Notes under the pieces: generated by a model
What the model saw: the letters and a program-made list of their open reading frames with translations, nothing else
The model's database searches: none
What the model was told of the DNA's origin: nothing
Translations under genes and position numbers: made by a program
Assembly: GCA_905221605.1 (NCBI GenBank)
Contig: CAJNDS010002134.1
Coordinates: 112,501-176,500 of the forward strand
Reading direction: 5' to 3'
Length of the DNA stretch: 64,000 nt
From: Symbiodinium natans
Taxonomy: Eukaryota; Sar; Dinophyceae; Suessiales; Symbiodiniaceae
Part shown: positions 19,406 to 26,158 of the stretch, piece after piece
Layout: the number at the start of each line of letters is the position of its first letter
Numbering within the stretch: the stretch's first letter is position 1

Positions 19406-21621
19406 CTGATGATGACCACCATCATCATCATCATCATGACGATGACGATGACGATGACGATGATGATTGCAACCCTGACGACACACAGAACAACCAAAGA
19501 ATCCCAAACCCTGATCCTGGGCCTTGCATGCGTTTCGAAGCTCCTTTGATTGGGCGTCGACGCCTTTGTCCACCTGCGACGAAAGGTTTAGAGTTTAGGG
19601 CTTTAGGGCGTCAACCGCTGAGGAAACTTGGGATTCAGAGAGAGCTGGGTGCACTCTGCACTCCTTAACTCTCATTCAAGCACTAGCCAGGAGCCTATTC
19701 AAGCACCCTTGGAATCCCTTCGAAATATTTCTGCAGCCTTTCAAGAAACGATTCAAACCCCATGCAAAAAAACCAACCTTCGCCCGAAACCTCAAACCAC
19801 AACACGCGCCTTGGCCGGCTTCGTGCCCTTGCGCAGTCGGCTGGTCTCTGCGATGAGACGCCGAGCTGAGTCGGTGAGCAAGTCCACGACCTCGGGCTTG
19901 AGGGTTGAAGGGTGCTTGAAGGCTCATGGGTAGTTAAAGTAGGGTTCTAAGTGCTATAACCCCACTTATAACTACCCATGAACGTCCAGGTGAGACGCGG
20001 CGAGACTGGTTCTCACCAAGGGTAGTGAAGGTTCAGGGTCTTGGGGCTCAGGGATTGGGATTCTTGGGTTTAAGGTTTGCGGCTTGGGGTTTGGGGGTTG
20101 AGGGCTATGGTACTGCTCACGTAGGGGCTACATCCACCCGTAAGCAAGCGGACCTTGTGGTACCTTATGCACATTTTGGGTCTGGGCACCGCCAGAGTTC
20201 GTTGCAAGGCCTTATCTTGAAGACCCAAACTCCTGAGCCCCTGAGCCACCCCTGGCAGGGACTGAGCGCTGCACTCGCGGTGGGATGTTGTCTTCAAGCC
20301 TTCCGGAGCTTCCCAATGTCGGAGTTTAGGGTCCGAGAAGGCTTACGGCTTTGGGGGTTCAGCTCAGGGAAGCATCGAACGTACTGCAGAGAAGCCCTGA
20401 GCCCTCTGAGCCCTCTCAACACTCCGAAGCCCCAAAGCCTCTCGAACCCCATCCCGACACCTTAAACCCTCAACCCGGACCCCAACCCTAAGCCCTAAAC
20501 CCTACACCCTAAATCCTAAACCCTATGAATCCTAAGCCCTAAACCCTAAGCCCTAAACCAGGTAGACGCCTTGGCCAAGCTTGGAGGATGGCGAAAAGGA
20601 GGGAGAACATGGACTCCTCCGCAAGGTCCTGCGGCTTCGGGCTCCAGGGCTCATGGGATCTTAACAAGGGTTCCCCAACCTCGGACCTCCAGCTCAACGA
20701 ACTTGGAACCCTCGAACCCCTTGTTGAAACCTGAATTTAGATCCCCTGGGCTCTACACATCCCTAAACCCGAAACCCGAAACCCGAAACCCTAAACCCTA
20801 AACCCTAAACCCTAAGCCCTAAGCCCTAAGCCCTGAACCCGAACAGCTCCTTGCCCTGACTTGCCAGGAGCCGACCGACCAGGCCATCAAGCGCTTTATT
20901 CAGCTCCTGTTTCGTAAGGCTTTGGGTTTAGGACTTAAGGTGGCTTAAGGCTTTGGGTTTATGACATAGGGTCTGGCGTTTAGAGGCTTTCCGGTTTAGG
21001 GATTGTGTTTAAGGCTTTGGGTTTAGGATCTAAGGTCTGACGTTTAGAAGTTTTCCTGTTTAGGAACTTCGGGGGCTTAACCATCTGGGGCTTTGGGGTT
21101 TACAGCCGGATCTGGGTGAAGGGATGGGCTAACGGTATTGCACAAGGGGTGCTCAGAGATTCTCGGATGTGTTCCACGCCACGCTTTAGGATTTAGGGTT
21201 TCGAAAGATTCCCTGCTTCCAGCGCACGCTTCCAGAACTTTGTCGCACACACAACACAAAGGATGCATCGCCGGTGAAGTGCCACGGCCCCACAAGAAGC
21301 CTGCTTGATTCCGCTTTGCACCCTCCCCCTTCCAAACCCCCAACCCCAAAATTCCTGAGCTTCTGTCCTTGTCAGACCAGCTCTCCACGGCTGGCAAATC
21401 CGAAGCCCAGAGCCGACCATCGCTGGGCTCTGCCAGCAGCTCCTGGCTTGTGGAGAAGAAAGGCTCAGGGGACCAGCTTGGCACACTTACAGTTGCCAGC
21501 AAGTCCCAGCTGCTTACTTAAACCAGTTCAAACGTGAGAGCATCTGAGATTCAAGCTGCACAAGAACATTCCCAAGCAGCAGGCAGGCCTCGGGCTTGAA
21601 CGGAAGCGTAAAGTCGCGCAT
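1923..21621 (-). CDS. NCAPD2: Condensin complex subunit 1 (NCAPD2/Cnd1 family), whole multi-exon gene
   Basis: HEAT-repeat subunit of condensin, which with the SMC2/SMC4 ATPases compacts chromosomes in the nucleus. I assembled about 35 exons by eye (listed separately), roughly 1,320 codons against about 1,400 for animal homologues. Family landmarks appear in the right order: [71 protein letters not shown], the charged linker [68 protein letters not shown] and [13 protein letters not shown]. Phases agree at nearly every junction. About two thirds of the introns start with GC or GA. Introns average about 0.46 kb and are full of TTTAGGG-type repeats. The identification from 15.4 kb downwards is secure. 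The N-terminal exons are less certain and some may be missing, because that part is shorter than in animals. Confidence 0.88.
2116..3103 (-). CDS. NCAPD2: Condensin subunit 1, large exon with Cnd1 domain
   Basis: 329 codons. The first ~110 residues are the Cnd1 domain: [51 protein letters not shown] and [13 protein letters not shown]. Then a helical block ([20 protein letters not shown]) and a low-complexity Ala/Pro/Glu region. The end is a basic [16 protein letters not shown] tail that could bind DNA. Acceptor CCAAG|GACGG. The end is taken at GA donor AAG|GAAAAC; GC sites a few codons earlier are possible. Confidence 0.95.
3187..3263 (-). CDS. NCAPD2: Condensin subunit 1, exon with [15 protein letters not shown]
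   Basis: [20 protein letters not shown] then NVVEPW: the family's VRSNL-x-[VI]-A-x-GDL-x-x-RFPN-x-[VE]-PWT signature. Ends at CCATG before a GA donor; the next exon's G completes the Trp codon. Confidence 0.93.
4205..4322. repeat. Interstitial telomere-like array, 8-bp variant
   Basis: About 13 units of CCCCTAAA (a variant of CCCTAAA) inside a condensin intron, next to the 3' side of the ENLQLLF exon. Confidence 0.93.
4336..4446 (-). CDS. NCAPD2: Condensin subunit 1, exon with [11 protein letters not shown]
   Basis: 37 codons from [20 protein letters not shown] to GAAPEAGK, containing the family's NL-x-LLF-x-[LM]L motif. GT donor AAG|GTTTT, acceptor GCAAG|GTT. The acceptor at 4456 would add GSK. 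Confidence 0.86.
4919..4939 (-). CDS. NCAPD2: Condensin subunit 1, 21-nt microexon VSKRFCQ
   Basis: Encodes VSKRFCQ, completing LCKFMT-VSKRFCQ, exactly the family's CKFM-x-VS-x-x-FC pattern. Acceptor TTGCCGAG|GTG, GA donor CAG|GACCC. A longer version starting near 4960 is open but would add residues the family lacks. Confidence 0.7.
4985..5175. repeat. ~64-bp tandem repeat inside a condensin intron
   Basis: About three copies of a unit containing 'aaggcaagatagggtaa', 'gggttgaggctt' and 'atagagtttagggttcaa'. It embeds one TTTAGGG-like motif per unit. Confidence 0.8.
5408..5506 (-). CDS. NCAPD2: Condensin subunit 1, exon with ISLCKFMT
   Basis: 33 codons from [18 protein letters not shown] to [15 protein letters not shown], matching the family's D-P-x-L-x-x-AASLALCKFM core. 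Acceptor CTGCCGAG|GTG, GC donor ACC|GCG. Confidence 0.9.
5804..5857 (-). CDS. NCAPD2: Condensin subunit 1, exon [13 protein letters not shown]
   Basis: 18 codons, [18 protein letters not shown], matching the family's CE-x-ELL-x-x-x-x-LL motif. Acceptor TTCAAG|GCT, GA donor CTG|GACC, joining [10 protein letters not shown]. Confidence 0.85.
6134..6184 (-). CDS. NCAPD2: Condensin subunit 1, exon [11 protein letters not shown]
   Basis: [17 protein letters not shown], the family's G-x-VGA-x-x-[DE]-EAE-x-IR motif. Acceptor CTCCAG|GCG, canonical donor CGA|GTAAGG. Confidence 0.82.
6398..6525. repeat. AT-rich microsatellite
   Basis: (ATAAAT)n followed by (AT)n and (TATG)n within a condensin intron. 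Confidence 0.93.
7147..7191 (-). CDS. NCAPD2: Condensin subunit 1, Lys/Asp linker exon
   Basis: [15 protein letters not shown] after CGCAAG|GCT (or TTTTCAG at 7203). An in-frame TAG follows, so splicing must happen at one of several GA dinucleotides within 7147-7156; the exact end is uncertain. Confidence 0.55.
7300..7595. repeat. CATA/TATACA microsatellite
   Basis: About 120 bases of (CATA)n, then variant units, then (CATATATA)-type repeats. Produces spurious Tyr/Met/Cys-rich ORFs on both strands. Confidence 0.95.
7877..7940 (-). CDS. NCAPD2: Condensin subunit 1, charged coiled-coil linker exon
   Basis: [20 protein letters not shown] plus K: a K/E-rich helix in the same position as the charged linker of animal and plant homologues. 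Acceptor CAAGCAG|G, GC donor AAG|GCGG. Confidence 0.8.
7996..8037 (-). CDS. NCAPD2: Condensin subunit 1, exon [13 protein letters not shown]
   Basis: [13 protein letters not shown] with split codons at both ends. GC donor AG|GC. Joins to give [13 protein letters not shown], the family's EL[KR]RRR-x-LREE linker. Acceptor GGCAG|G. Confidence 0.78.
8305..8372 (-). CDS. NCAPD2: Condensin subunit 1, exon with [15 protein letters not shown]
   Basis: [20 protein letters not shown] plus GK and two bases, matching the family's L-x-x-[LV]-x-F-x-x-GHVAL helix. GT donor GG|GTTTCG. An alternative acceptor at 8382 would add VRQ. Confidence 0.76.
8633..8679 (-). CDS. NCAPD2: Condensin subunit 1, acidic linker exon [11 protein letters not shown]
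   Basis: Acidic, Ser/Ala-rich linker [16 protein letters not shown] at a position where relatives have a low-complexity loop. Phase fits both neighbours. The acceptor could be at 8680 or 8683. The donor is taken as GAC|GA. Confidence 0.5.
9092..9199. mobile_element. Small inverted-repeat element (MITE- or introner-like)
   Basis: Two arms of about 29 bases, 9092-9120 and 9170-9199, are near-perfect reverse complements (ACTACCATCTGCTTAAGAAC against GTTCTTAAGCAATTGGTAGT). They flank an AT-rich centre and lie within a condensin intron. No coding capacity. Confidence 0.75.
9544..9589 (-). CDS. NCAPD2: Condensin subunit 1, exon [15 protein letters not shown]
   Basis: [15 protein letters not shown] after TTCAG|GTC, equivalent to the family's ICA-x-IL helix. 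GT donor GGAG|GTGGG, ending in phase 1. Confidence 0.75.
10193..10270 (-). CDS. NCAPD2: Condensin subunit 1, exon [17 protein letters not shown]
   Basis: 26 codons, [20 protein letters not shown] then HRSPDK, ending at GC donor AAG|GC directly before a poly-C/G tract. Phase 0 at both ends. Confidence 0.75.
10304..10405. repeat. Interstitial TTTAGGG array
   Basis: About 13 units of TTTAGGG in a condensin intron. The same motif recurs in either orientation in most introns of this gene. Confidence 0.95.
10463..10531 (-). CDS. NCAPD2: Condensin subunit 1, exon [12 protein letters not shown]
   Basis: 23 codons, [20 protein letters not shown] then AAQ, continuing HDISQQ from the large exon. Acceptor GACCAG|GCC, GC donor CAG|GCCGC. 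Matches the family's helix followed by a Trp-containing turn. Confidence 0.8.
10721..11747 (-). CDS. NCAPD2: Condensin subunit 1, large central HEAT-repeat exon
   Basis: 342 codons. Starts [18 protein letters not shown], passes a K/E-rich linker and an acidic basic-flanked loop ([11 protein letters not shown]), then HEAT helices including [20 protein letters not shown] and [20 protein letters not shown], which align with the condensin central domain. Ends [11 protein letters not shown] before GC donor CAG|GCCTTG. Acceptor is CCAG|G; the upstream ATG at about 11753 is intronic, not a start. Confidence 0.93.
12680..12739 (-). CDS. NCAPD2: Condensin subunit 1, exon [19 protein letters not shown]
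   Basis: Encodes [19 protein letters not shown]. The split Arg codon (CG|G) joins to the next exon to give DTAARKAAMQL, matching the family's D-K-S-x-x-VRK-x-AL-x-LL. Acceptor TTGCAG|G, GT donor CG|GTCTG. Confidence 0.86.
12879..12980 (-). CDS. NCAPD2: Condensin subunit 1, exon with [11 protein letters not shown] motif
   Basis: [20 protein letters not shown] then [13 protein letters not shown], the family's V-x-x-[YF]-[TV]-RSRVLQ helix pair. Acceptor ACAGACAG|G, GC donor CCCAG|GCC. Phase 2 at both ends fits both neighbours. Confidence 0.83.
13480..13516 (-). CDS. NCAPD2: Condensin subunit 1, acidic linker exon
   Basis: Two bases complete the previous codon; then [11 protein letters not shown] and two bases of the next codon before a GC donor. 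The acidic linker sits where relatives have a variable charged loop. Boundaries are chosen by phase. Confidence 0.52.
13575..13680. mobile_element. Dispersed short element, GGTCTATATTAGGGGTCC family
   Basis: On the minus strand it reads GGGTCTATATTAGGGGTCC then TTTATTTGCGTAGACTCCCA, matching sequences at 57240-57350, 59950-60020 and 62760-62850 in this window. It lies inside a condensin intron. Confidence 0.55.
13853..13892 (-). CDS. NCAPD2: Condensin subunit 1, exon [13 protein letters not shown]
   Basis: Continues YPIRQ into [13 protein letters not shown], matching the family's RNA-[IV]-LEV-[LM]-G helix. Acceptor ACGAAG|GCC, GT donor GAAG|GTCTG, ending in phase 1. Confidence 0.77.
13925..14040. 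repeat. Interstitial TTTAGGG array
   Basis: About 12 TTTAGGG units with minor variants, within a condensin intron. Confidence 0.93.
14135..14182 (-). CDS. Possible cassette exon inside the condensin gene
   Basis: 48 nt, [16 protein letters not shown], with a proper acceptor (CACAGAG|GAA) and canonical donor (TCG|GTACGAG), phase 0 at both ends. The neighbouring exons already join directly as [15 protein letters not shown], as the family requires, so including this exon would insert 16 residues between two helices. Either an alternative exon or chance. Confidence 0.28.
14901..14966 (-). CDS. NCAPD2: Condensin subunit 1, exon with [10 protein letters not shown] motif
   Basis: 22 codons ending [18 protein letters not shown], a family signature (NIS-x-LLPHLDGESY-x-RN in relatives). 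Acceptor CGAG|GTC, GC donor CAG|GCC. Confidence 0.86.
15317..15376 (-). CDS. NCAPD2: Condensin subunit 1, exon with [14 protein letters not shown] motif
   Basis: 20 codons, [20 protein letters not shown], matching the family's conserved FL-x-ELAER-x-P helix. GC donor CAT|GC leads in phase 0 to the NIS exon, giving LPH-VVLANIS. Confidence 0.8.
15402..15546. repeat. Interstitial TTTAGGG array
   Basis: Two runs of TTTAGGG separated by a degenerate stretch, about 17 units in all, in the intron before the [11 protein letters not shown] exon. Confidence 0.93.
15552..15577 (-). CDS. Condensin subunit 1, possible 26-nt microexon
   Basis: Completes the phase-1 codon of the preceding exon and adds RYATLQQA, with acceptor CAAG|GC and canonical donor GCC|GTGAGA. 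It restores phase 0 for the next exon. Too short to be sure. Confidence 0.3.
16602..16674 (-). CDS. NCAPD2: Condensin subunit 1, exon 11
   Basis: 24 codons plus one base, containing [18 protein letters not shown], between CTGGCACAG|GAG and donor GAAG|GTGCGTGG. Resembles the N-terminal HEAT helices of condensin subunit 1. Ends in phase 1. Confidence 0.58.
17172..17222 (-). CDS. Condensin subunit 1, exon 10
   Basis: 17 codons, [17 protein letters not shown], after TGGCAGCAG|GCG with a GC donor (GAG|GCCATG). Joined to the next exon it gives a helix-turn-helix stretch resembling the family's N-terminal domain. Confidence 0.5.
17627..17668 (-). CDS. Condensin subunit 1, candidate exon 9
   Basis: 14 codons, [14 protein letters not shown], between CCCCCTGCAG|GAG and a canonical donor CTT|GTAAAC. 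Phase 0 at both ends. Confidence 0.42.
18103..18153 (-). CDS. Condensin subunit 1, candidate exon 8
   Basis: 17 codons, [17 protein letters not shown], a charged Ala-rich helix after GTGAAG|GCA, with a GC donor (CAG|GCACTG). The frame stays open upstream, so the acceptor may lie further out. Confidence 0.38.
18746..18784 (-). CDS. Condensin subunit 1, candidate exon 7
   Basis: 13 codons, [13 protein letters not shown], between a good acceptor (TCTTCTTAG|GCG) and a GT donor (GAG|GTGTGA). It looks like a linker. Short, so weakly supported. Confidence 0.38.
19039..19098 (-). CDS. Condensin subunit 1, candidate exon 6
   Basis: 20 codons, [20 protein letters not shown], after acceptor AAGCCAG|GTA, with a GT donor (GGA|GTGG). 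Hydrophobic helix compatible with a HEAT repeat. The donor choice is uncertain, since an earlier GC site also exists. Confidence 0.42.
19373..19470. repeat. GAT/GAC trinucleotide microsatellite
   Basis: (GAT)n, then CAT/CAC, then (GAC GAT)n. Any poly-Asp or poly-Met ORF here is spurious. Confidence 0.93.
19810..19890 (-). CDS. Condensin subunit 1, candidate exon 5
   Basis: 27 codons beginning [20 protein letters not shown] and ending in basic KGTKPAK. Acceptor CCCGAG|GTC, donor GC type (AAG|GCGCG). Phase 0 at both ends. A basic helical exon with no similarity strong enough to place it alone. Confidence 0.5.
19925..19986. mobile_element. Small inverted-repeat element with ACTTATAACTACCCATGAAC end
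   Basis: CATGGGTAGTTA (19925-19936) is the exact inverse of TAACTACCCATG (19969-19980). The right half, ACTTATAACTACCCATGAAC, recurs at 5962-5981. Both copies lie in condensin introns close to the 3' splice site. Confidence 0.6.
20485..20565. repeat. Interstitial CCCTAAA tract
   Basis: About nine CCCTAAA/CCCTAAG-type units with substitutions. A similar tract lies at 20760-20840. Confidence 0.85.
20581..20628 (-). CDS. Condensin subunit 1, candidate exon 4
   Basis: 16 codons, [16 protein letters not shown], after acceptor CCGCAG|GAC. The donor is GC type (CAA|GCTTGG). Helical, HEAT-like, phase 0 at both ends. Confidence 0.45.
20850..20906 (-). CDS. Condensin subunit 1, candidate exon 3
   Basis: 19 codons, [19 protein letters not shown], an amphipathic helix after acceptor ACAG|GAG. 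The likely donor is AAG|GA. Phase 0 at both ends fits the neighbours. Confidence 0.45.
21368..21446 (-). CDS. NCAPD2: Condensin subunit 1, candidate exon 2
   Basis: Follows a pyrimidine-rich acceptor (CTTCTCCACAAG) and reads [20 protein letters not shown], ending SWSDK before a GA-type donor (AAG|GACAG). Phase matches exon 1. Family similarity is not clear here; gene membership rests on phase, strand and position. Confidence 0.5.
21518..21621 (-). CDS. NCAPD2: Condensin subunit 1, candidate exon 1 with start codon
   Basis: Opens with ATG at 21621-21619, reading [18 protein letters not shown]; an in-frame TAA lies upstream with no ATG between. The family's N-terminus also has a short hydrophobic F-x-L-P start. 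It ends TTTAA before a canonical GTAAGCAG donor, leaving two bases that pair with exon 2. No splice-leader acceptor can be proven by eye. Confidence 0.55.
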
Positions 21622-22161
21622 GGCTGCGTCACAGATTGAACCAAGCTGGCTGCACGAGGGTGGGATTACTTACAGCTTGGAAACTGCGGAAACGATTCAA
21701 TTGACAAATTCCTAGTTTCAAATACAGGTCAGGGAACCTATGCCCCCTGATGCTCGCGAGAAGCATCCGCAACACATGAGTCCAAACAAGCTTCATCTGC
21801 CCACCTCTCATCCCCTTCCCAGCACAAAGAATGCACTCACCATCTCCACCCCCCAACCCCCCACCCCACCCCGCCCCGCACACCCCGAGATTAAAGGATA
21901 ACACAACCAGCTGGAGGATACCAAAACCAGAAAGTGGTTATTACAACTGAGGAGGCCTGAGAACGCGGATAGCACAACCAGTGCTTTGCAGGTTGGCTGC
22001 GTCACGCTTCGAGGTCGAGGTAGAAGAGCTTTCTGATTTTTCCGAAAAGATAAGAGATAAAAACTGTTGTGACATCCGCTGACTGGGCAAGACCGCAGCG
22101 ATCATTGTTTTGCACTGCTCGCCGCATGTTCAGTTCTGGTGGGCTGATTTGTACAGCCACG

Positions 22162-22430
22162 GAGCTCTGACCAAACCGGCCCCAGCGAAGTCGTAGACGA
22201 TGACGACGCCAGCCGGCCACCACGAAGAGGTAGCCGAAGAAGAGGACCAAACCGGCGGCCCCAGCGAAGTCGTAGTAGACGATGACGATGCCAGCCGCCC
22301 ACCACGAAGAGGCAGCCGAAGAAGAGGTCGAAGTCCGGCCTCAGCGAAGTCGTAGCACGCCGTCCACCACGGAGAGGTAGGCGAAGAAGAGGTAGAAGGA
22401 GGCAAAGTGGTCCTCGAGCAGTTCGCCAAT
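22162..22430. repeat. ~80-bp tandem repeat, three diverged copies
   Basis: Units begin GTCGTAG...GACGATGAC at about 22189, 22269 and 22348 and contain CCACCACGAAGAGG and CCGAAGAAGAGG. Open on several frames because of its GAA/GAC content; no recognisable protein. Confidence 0.75.
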
Positions 22431-23079
22431 GTCCAGGAAGAAGACGTAGACGAAGTCGAAGCGACAAACATGCCAAAGAGCTCCGCAATGGTCGCAGACC
22501 ACTCCAGTTCTGAGCAGGCCACTATCCAGGTGCATGCACCTAAGGCCCATGGTAGGTCACAGGTCCTCCGCAGCGCACAAGTTGTTGAAGGAGGACTGGA
22601 AGCAACGAACTAGCAGCAGAGACACGCGCGTTCTACATTGAATGTTGTGCTGCTACCAAATGCATCCCCGTACTAGGCCACATTGTCTGCGCTCCCCCTT
22701 TTGCTCGAGTGGCATGAGATGCCACATCCGTCTTGCAGCAACAGTAAGAATACGTAGCATGATAATAACTTTCACCAAATAGAACCCACGCACACGTACT
22801 CGCTACAGATAACCCCAAATTCAACGTGAGGACGTGGCTGAGTGGCACCGAGCTAAAGGGACCAAGGGAGGTCTTTTGCCTCCGGAAAGACATTTGGTTG
22901 TGGCACAGGCTGCCACAGCGAGTGCAAGTCAAAGAAGACTCGCTGCCCAGGAAGACAATCGTGGGGAATGTCACCCAGGGTCGTGAGTGATGCACGACTG
23001 ACCAGCTGCACTCGCATCGGCTCGGGCCTCAACATCGATTTGCAAAGGTGGGCGCATGTTGCGAAAGGGGCATCCGTAG

Positions 23080-23440
23080 TGAAGCCAGTGCTCAAAGAGC
23101 GATAAGGCACGCTGTGAATCTTGGGTCAAACGACGGCGGGAGCTTGAAGCGTTTGAAATGCGCAGCCAACGGCGACGCTGGGAGCGCACCATTGATAGCC
23201 GCGAGTGGCAAAAAGCGTGGCGTGTCTGGCTGTGACACAGGCGGAGTGTCACTGTAGCTGAGGCCCAACATGCGATGCTGCCACTGGTGGCAGCGTCCCG
23301 AGAACTGCCTGCGGGCGCAAAGGAAAATTGAAATGCGCCAGGAGGGCATCGTTAACATCCGGGGCAAGCCGTCAGAACCCAACGCTCGCCCTGGAAAGGC
23401 TCGGAGCAATGCCAAAGGTGACCGTCGAAGGATATAGAAG
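23080..23440 (+). pseudogene. Fragmented Arg-rich coding remnant
   Basis: In one plus frame it reads KARCESWVKRRRELEAFEMR, ending at TGA (~23237). In another frame it continues RAQRKIEMRQEGIVNIRGKP. The strongly charged helical text across two frames suggests a frameshifted old coding region, perhaps the first ORF of the retroelement further on. No family is recognised. Confidence 0.3.
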
Positions 23441-23636
23441 CCTCACTGTGTGCACACCCCCAACGACCTGCAACCGACCCTGAACCATCTGGCACACTGT
23501 GGGCACACGAACCAGAACTATCCTGTATCCTTAACCGACCACCCGAAAAGGACCCCAGGCTGGAGTGTTCTGGCTGCCTGGCGCGTTAGCCAGGTCACGG
23601 CGCATAGAGGAGGTTGCGTTGGAGGATGGTCCCGCC

Positions 23637-23770
23637 CAACCCGGGTTGAACCCAGGTTCAAAGCCGTCGGGGGGGGGGGGGGGGGGGGGCGGGAACAACA
23701 ACAACTCAGGAACCCAGGTTCGGAACCCAGGTTCCAACCCAGGTTCGAACTCAGGTTCGAATTTTTTTCC
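23637..23770. repeat. GAACCCAGGTTC-type repeats with poly-G run
   Basis: Several copies of AACCCAGGTTC around an 18-base G run (about 23671-23689). The same motif marks the boundaries of the 1.7-kb duplication. Confidence 0.8.
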
Positions 23771-24489
23771 GAGTTGAGCGAACTGGTGCGAACCACCTCC
23801 TTGGTGTTTGGGTTGTGAAAACCGTGCCCTCTGTACTGGCACTCCTATGATACAGGAGGATGCTACCATCCTCTTTGGGATGCTACCGCAGGCTCCAACC
23901 TCCGACTGGGAGGCCCCAACGCGCCCTCAGGTCAGGGAGGTGCCAACCCCATCCTCCGAGCAGGAGGGGTTGAAACAAACGGGCAGGGGGTCAATCGACC
24001 AACTACCCAACGAGGCCACCTCTCTATCCTGGCGAGAGGCGGCTCAAGAGCCACCTACAACATTGCCGACGACCCGAAGTGGATCCTAAAGGTAGGGGAG
24101 TTGCTCTCCCACCAGGAGGCCCATTGTGCTGCCATCCCTCCCAGGCTTCGCGGCCCCATGTATTTCCGGCACCTCCTTCGCGCCGGGAAGGGTGGTGGTG
24201 TTCGTGGGCGGCGTTGGGCTGCCTCCGCCACAGCCTGTCTTTGTTGGGCTCTGGCCTTCTTTCCCGGCCTGTTTCTCTGTCTGTTCAACGTATAATCATC
24301 TATGTACCTTTGTGCCGGGGTCCTGCGTTCGAGCAGGTACTCGCCTTTCCCCCGGCCTTTTCCGGGCTCCCTGTGGAGGCTGGCCCTCCTCAGCGCTGGG
24401 CTTCGGCTCCTTCTTGCGCAATCTCTCTTCCAGAGGCAGTAGCCTGGGAGGGCTGACCCTCCTGTTTTGGTTCCAGGCCGGGGTTCTAA

Positions 24490-26158
24490 TCCAGGTTCGA
24501 GTTTTTTTTTCCGAGTTGTGATTGGTTTGCGAGTTCACCGTCTTGGTGTTTGGGACCGGAGTCCGTACTGCTATGTACTACCACAATACTTGAGCAGCAG
24601 AGGCTGACTGTACAGGTAAAAGCTCTCCGCTACTGGTACCACTACTGAGGGTGGGACCTCAAGCCTATGAGGTCTTTGCCTCAGCCTCTCACTAGAGGGT
24701 GGCACCTCTTGCTGCAAAGCTTCACCAACCACTCCTCTTCTTCCCTAGTCGGTCAGAGGGCAGCCCCAATCTGTGGGTCCCTCCTCCACCCTCATCCCTT
24801 TCGTGTCAGTAAGAGGGCAGCCCTCTGGTGTACAGCAAGACATTCTGCACTGAACCTGCGACCCCTCGGCCACAGGCACCAATTACCTGTACAAATTGGT
24901 TGCTTGGCCCATCTAACAGGGTTGTCCGCCTGCTCAGCTGAGAGGGAAAGTACTGCCATATCTGCTCAGCCTGCAGCCCTGTGGGCCCTGGGCAGTGAAG
25001 TCCGCCAATTCACAGCCCGAGGATGCCACCTCCACACTGCCAAGTGTCTGGCGCCCCAGGTCTCTGTGTGGAGGGTTCCAGAAGGCACCTCTAGAAAGCT
25101 ACCCTGTGCGAGGGTGGATGGGGCCACCTGGACAAGGCTTATGTCGACAGGTTTGGGGACACTGCACCCCTCAACTCGGTATATTTGGCGCAGGGTCGAC
25201 GCCTCCCCTCAACAAGGCGCGGGGACCACGCTTTCCCCTCAATTCCCCCATGCACAAAGTGCACTGGCGCGGGGAAACACGCCGAGCCGAAGCCAAACCC
25301 ATAAACATAAACCTCAAGCAGCGCCTAAAGCGGAATCTTGCCTCTGGTAGCTATCCCACTCTCAAGCACTGCTGTCGGTGTGGATTTACTGTAGATGAGT
25401 CTCAGGCAAGGCCAAGGTGGACAAACTAAAAACTCCTGACACTAAGCTTGGTAGGACTGGGCATACCCCAGCATGACAAAGGTCAGGATGGCCTTTTTCC
25501 ACTCATCTCTAAGAGGATAAAACCTCTGGCTGTGTGAGTCACGAAAGAGCCCGCCAGATCTATCTCACACTTCAAGCCAATTGTTGAACTGGTTAGCAGC
25601 CACCAGTGTAGGCGATAGCCCGTTACAAGTAGCAGGCTTCCAGAAGGGGCATGTGCTTTCAGCCAACTGGCCACTGCATCACGTTCCCTAATCGCCACTG
25701 CAGACTCCCAAACTCTCAGCTTTCCAGGGATTGCAAGTCAAGCAACAGGCTGTACAGACCAGTTGACTCGGCTCGTCCGCAGCTCCGGCTTTCACTCTCT
25801 TACTAACCGTGCCTTGCGGTCCCCCCGAAGCATACTCCGCCGGCACTTGCCCCTATCTGTTCGGGTCAGAGGGTCTGCACCTCTGCTGCCTCGGTGCCAC
25901 TTGGCCACGAGGCCCATGGAAGGCATCCCTGTTTGGCACGCTCGCTGAAACTCTGCTCCAGGGACTGGGCATCGCGGAAGTGCCCTGCCCTGGTAGTTCG
26001 CTCCAGTCCAAGGATGCACCTTCCCTCTCGGCTCACCTCTGAGGTTATGATAGCAGGCTATCCCTCTTAGAGGGTGGGCTCCATGGCATCTAGGCAGCTA
26101 CCCTACCTGAAAACTGCCTACCACTTGCCTTCTCACTCGAGCCGAGAGCCTTGAGCCA
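24490..26158. repeat. 1.7-kb tandem duplication, copy 1
   Basis: Starts ATCCAGGTTCGAG and is repeated at 26159. The copies share most of their length, for example TTGGTGTTTGGGACCGGAGT near their starts and GAGAGCCTTGAGCC near their ends. No convincing gene inside; the open stretches differ between copies by indels. Confidence 0.9.

Noticed and set aside
19231-19668. Poly-Asp/His and poly-Met open frames
   Set aside because: These are the GAT/GAC microsatellite on both strands.
20000-20470. Further condensin exons between 19.9 and 20.6 kb
   Set aside because: Short open stretches exist (for example ALQRTLA near 20200) but none has both a good splice site pair and family similarity.
23518-23869. 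Open frames with runs of Gly or Pro
   Set aside because: They read through a poly-G run and GAACCCAGGTTC repeats with no other support.
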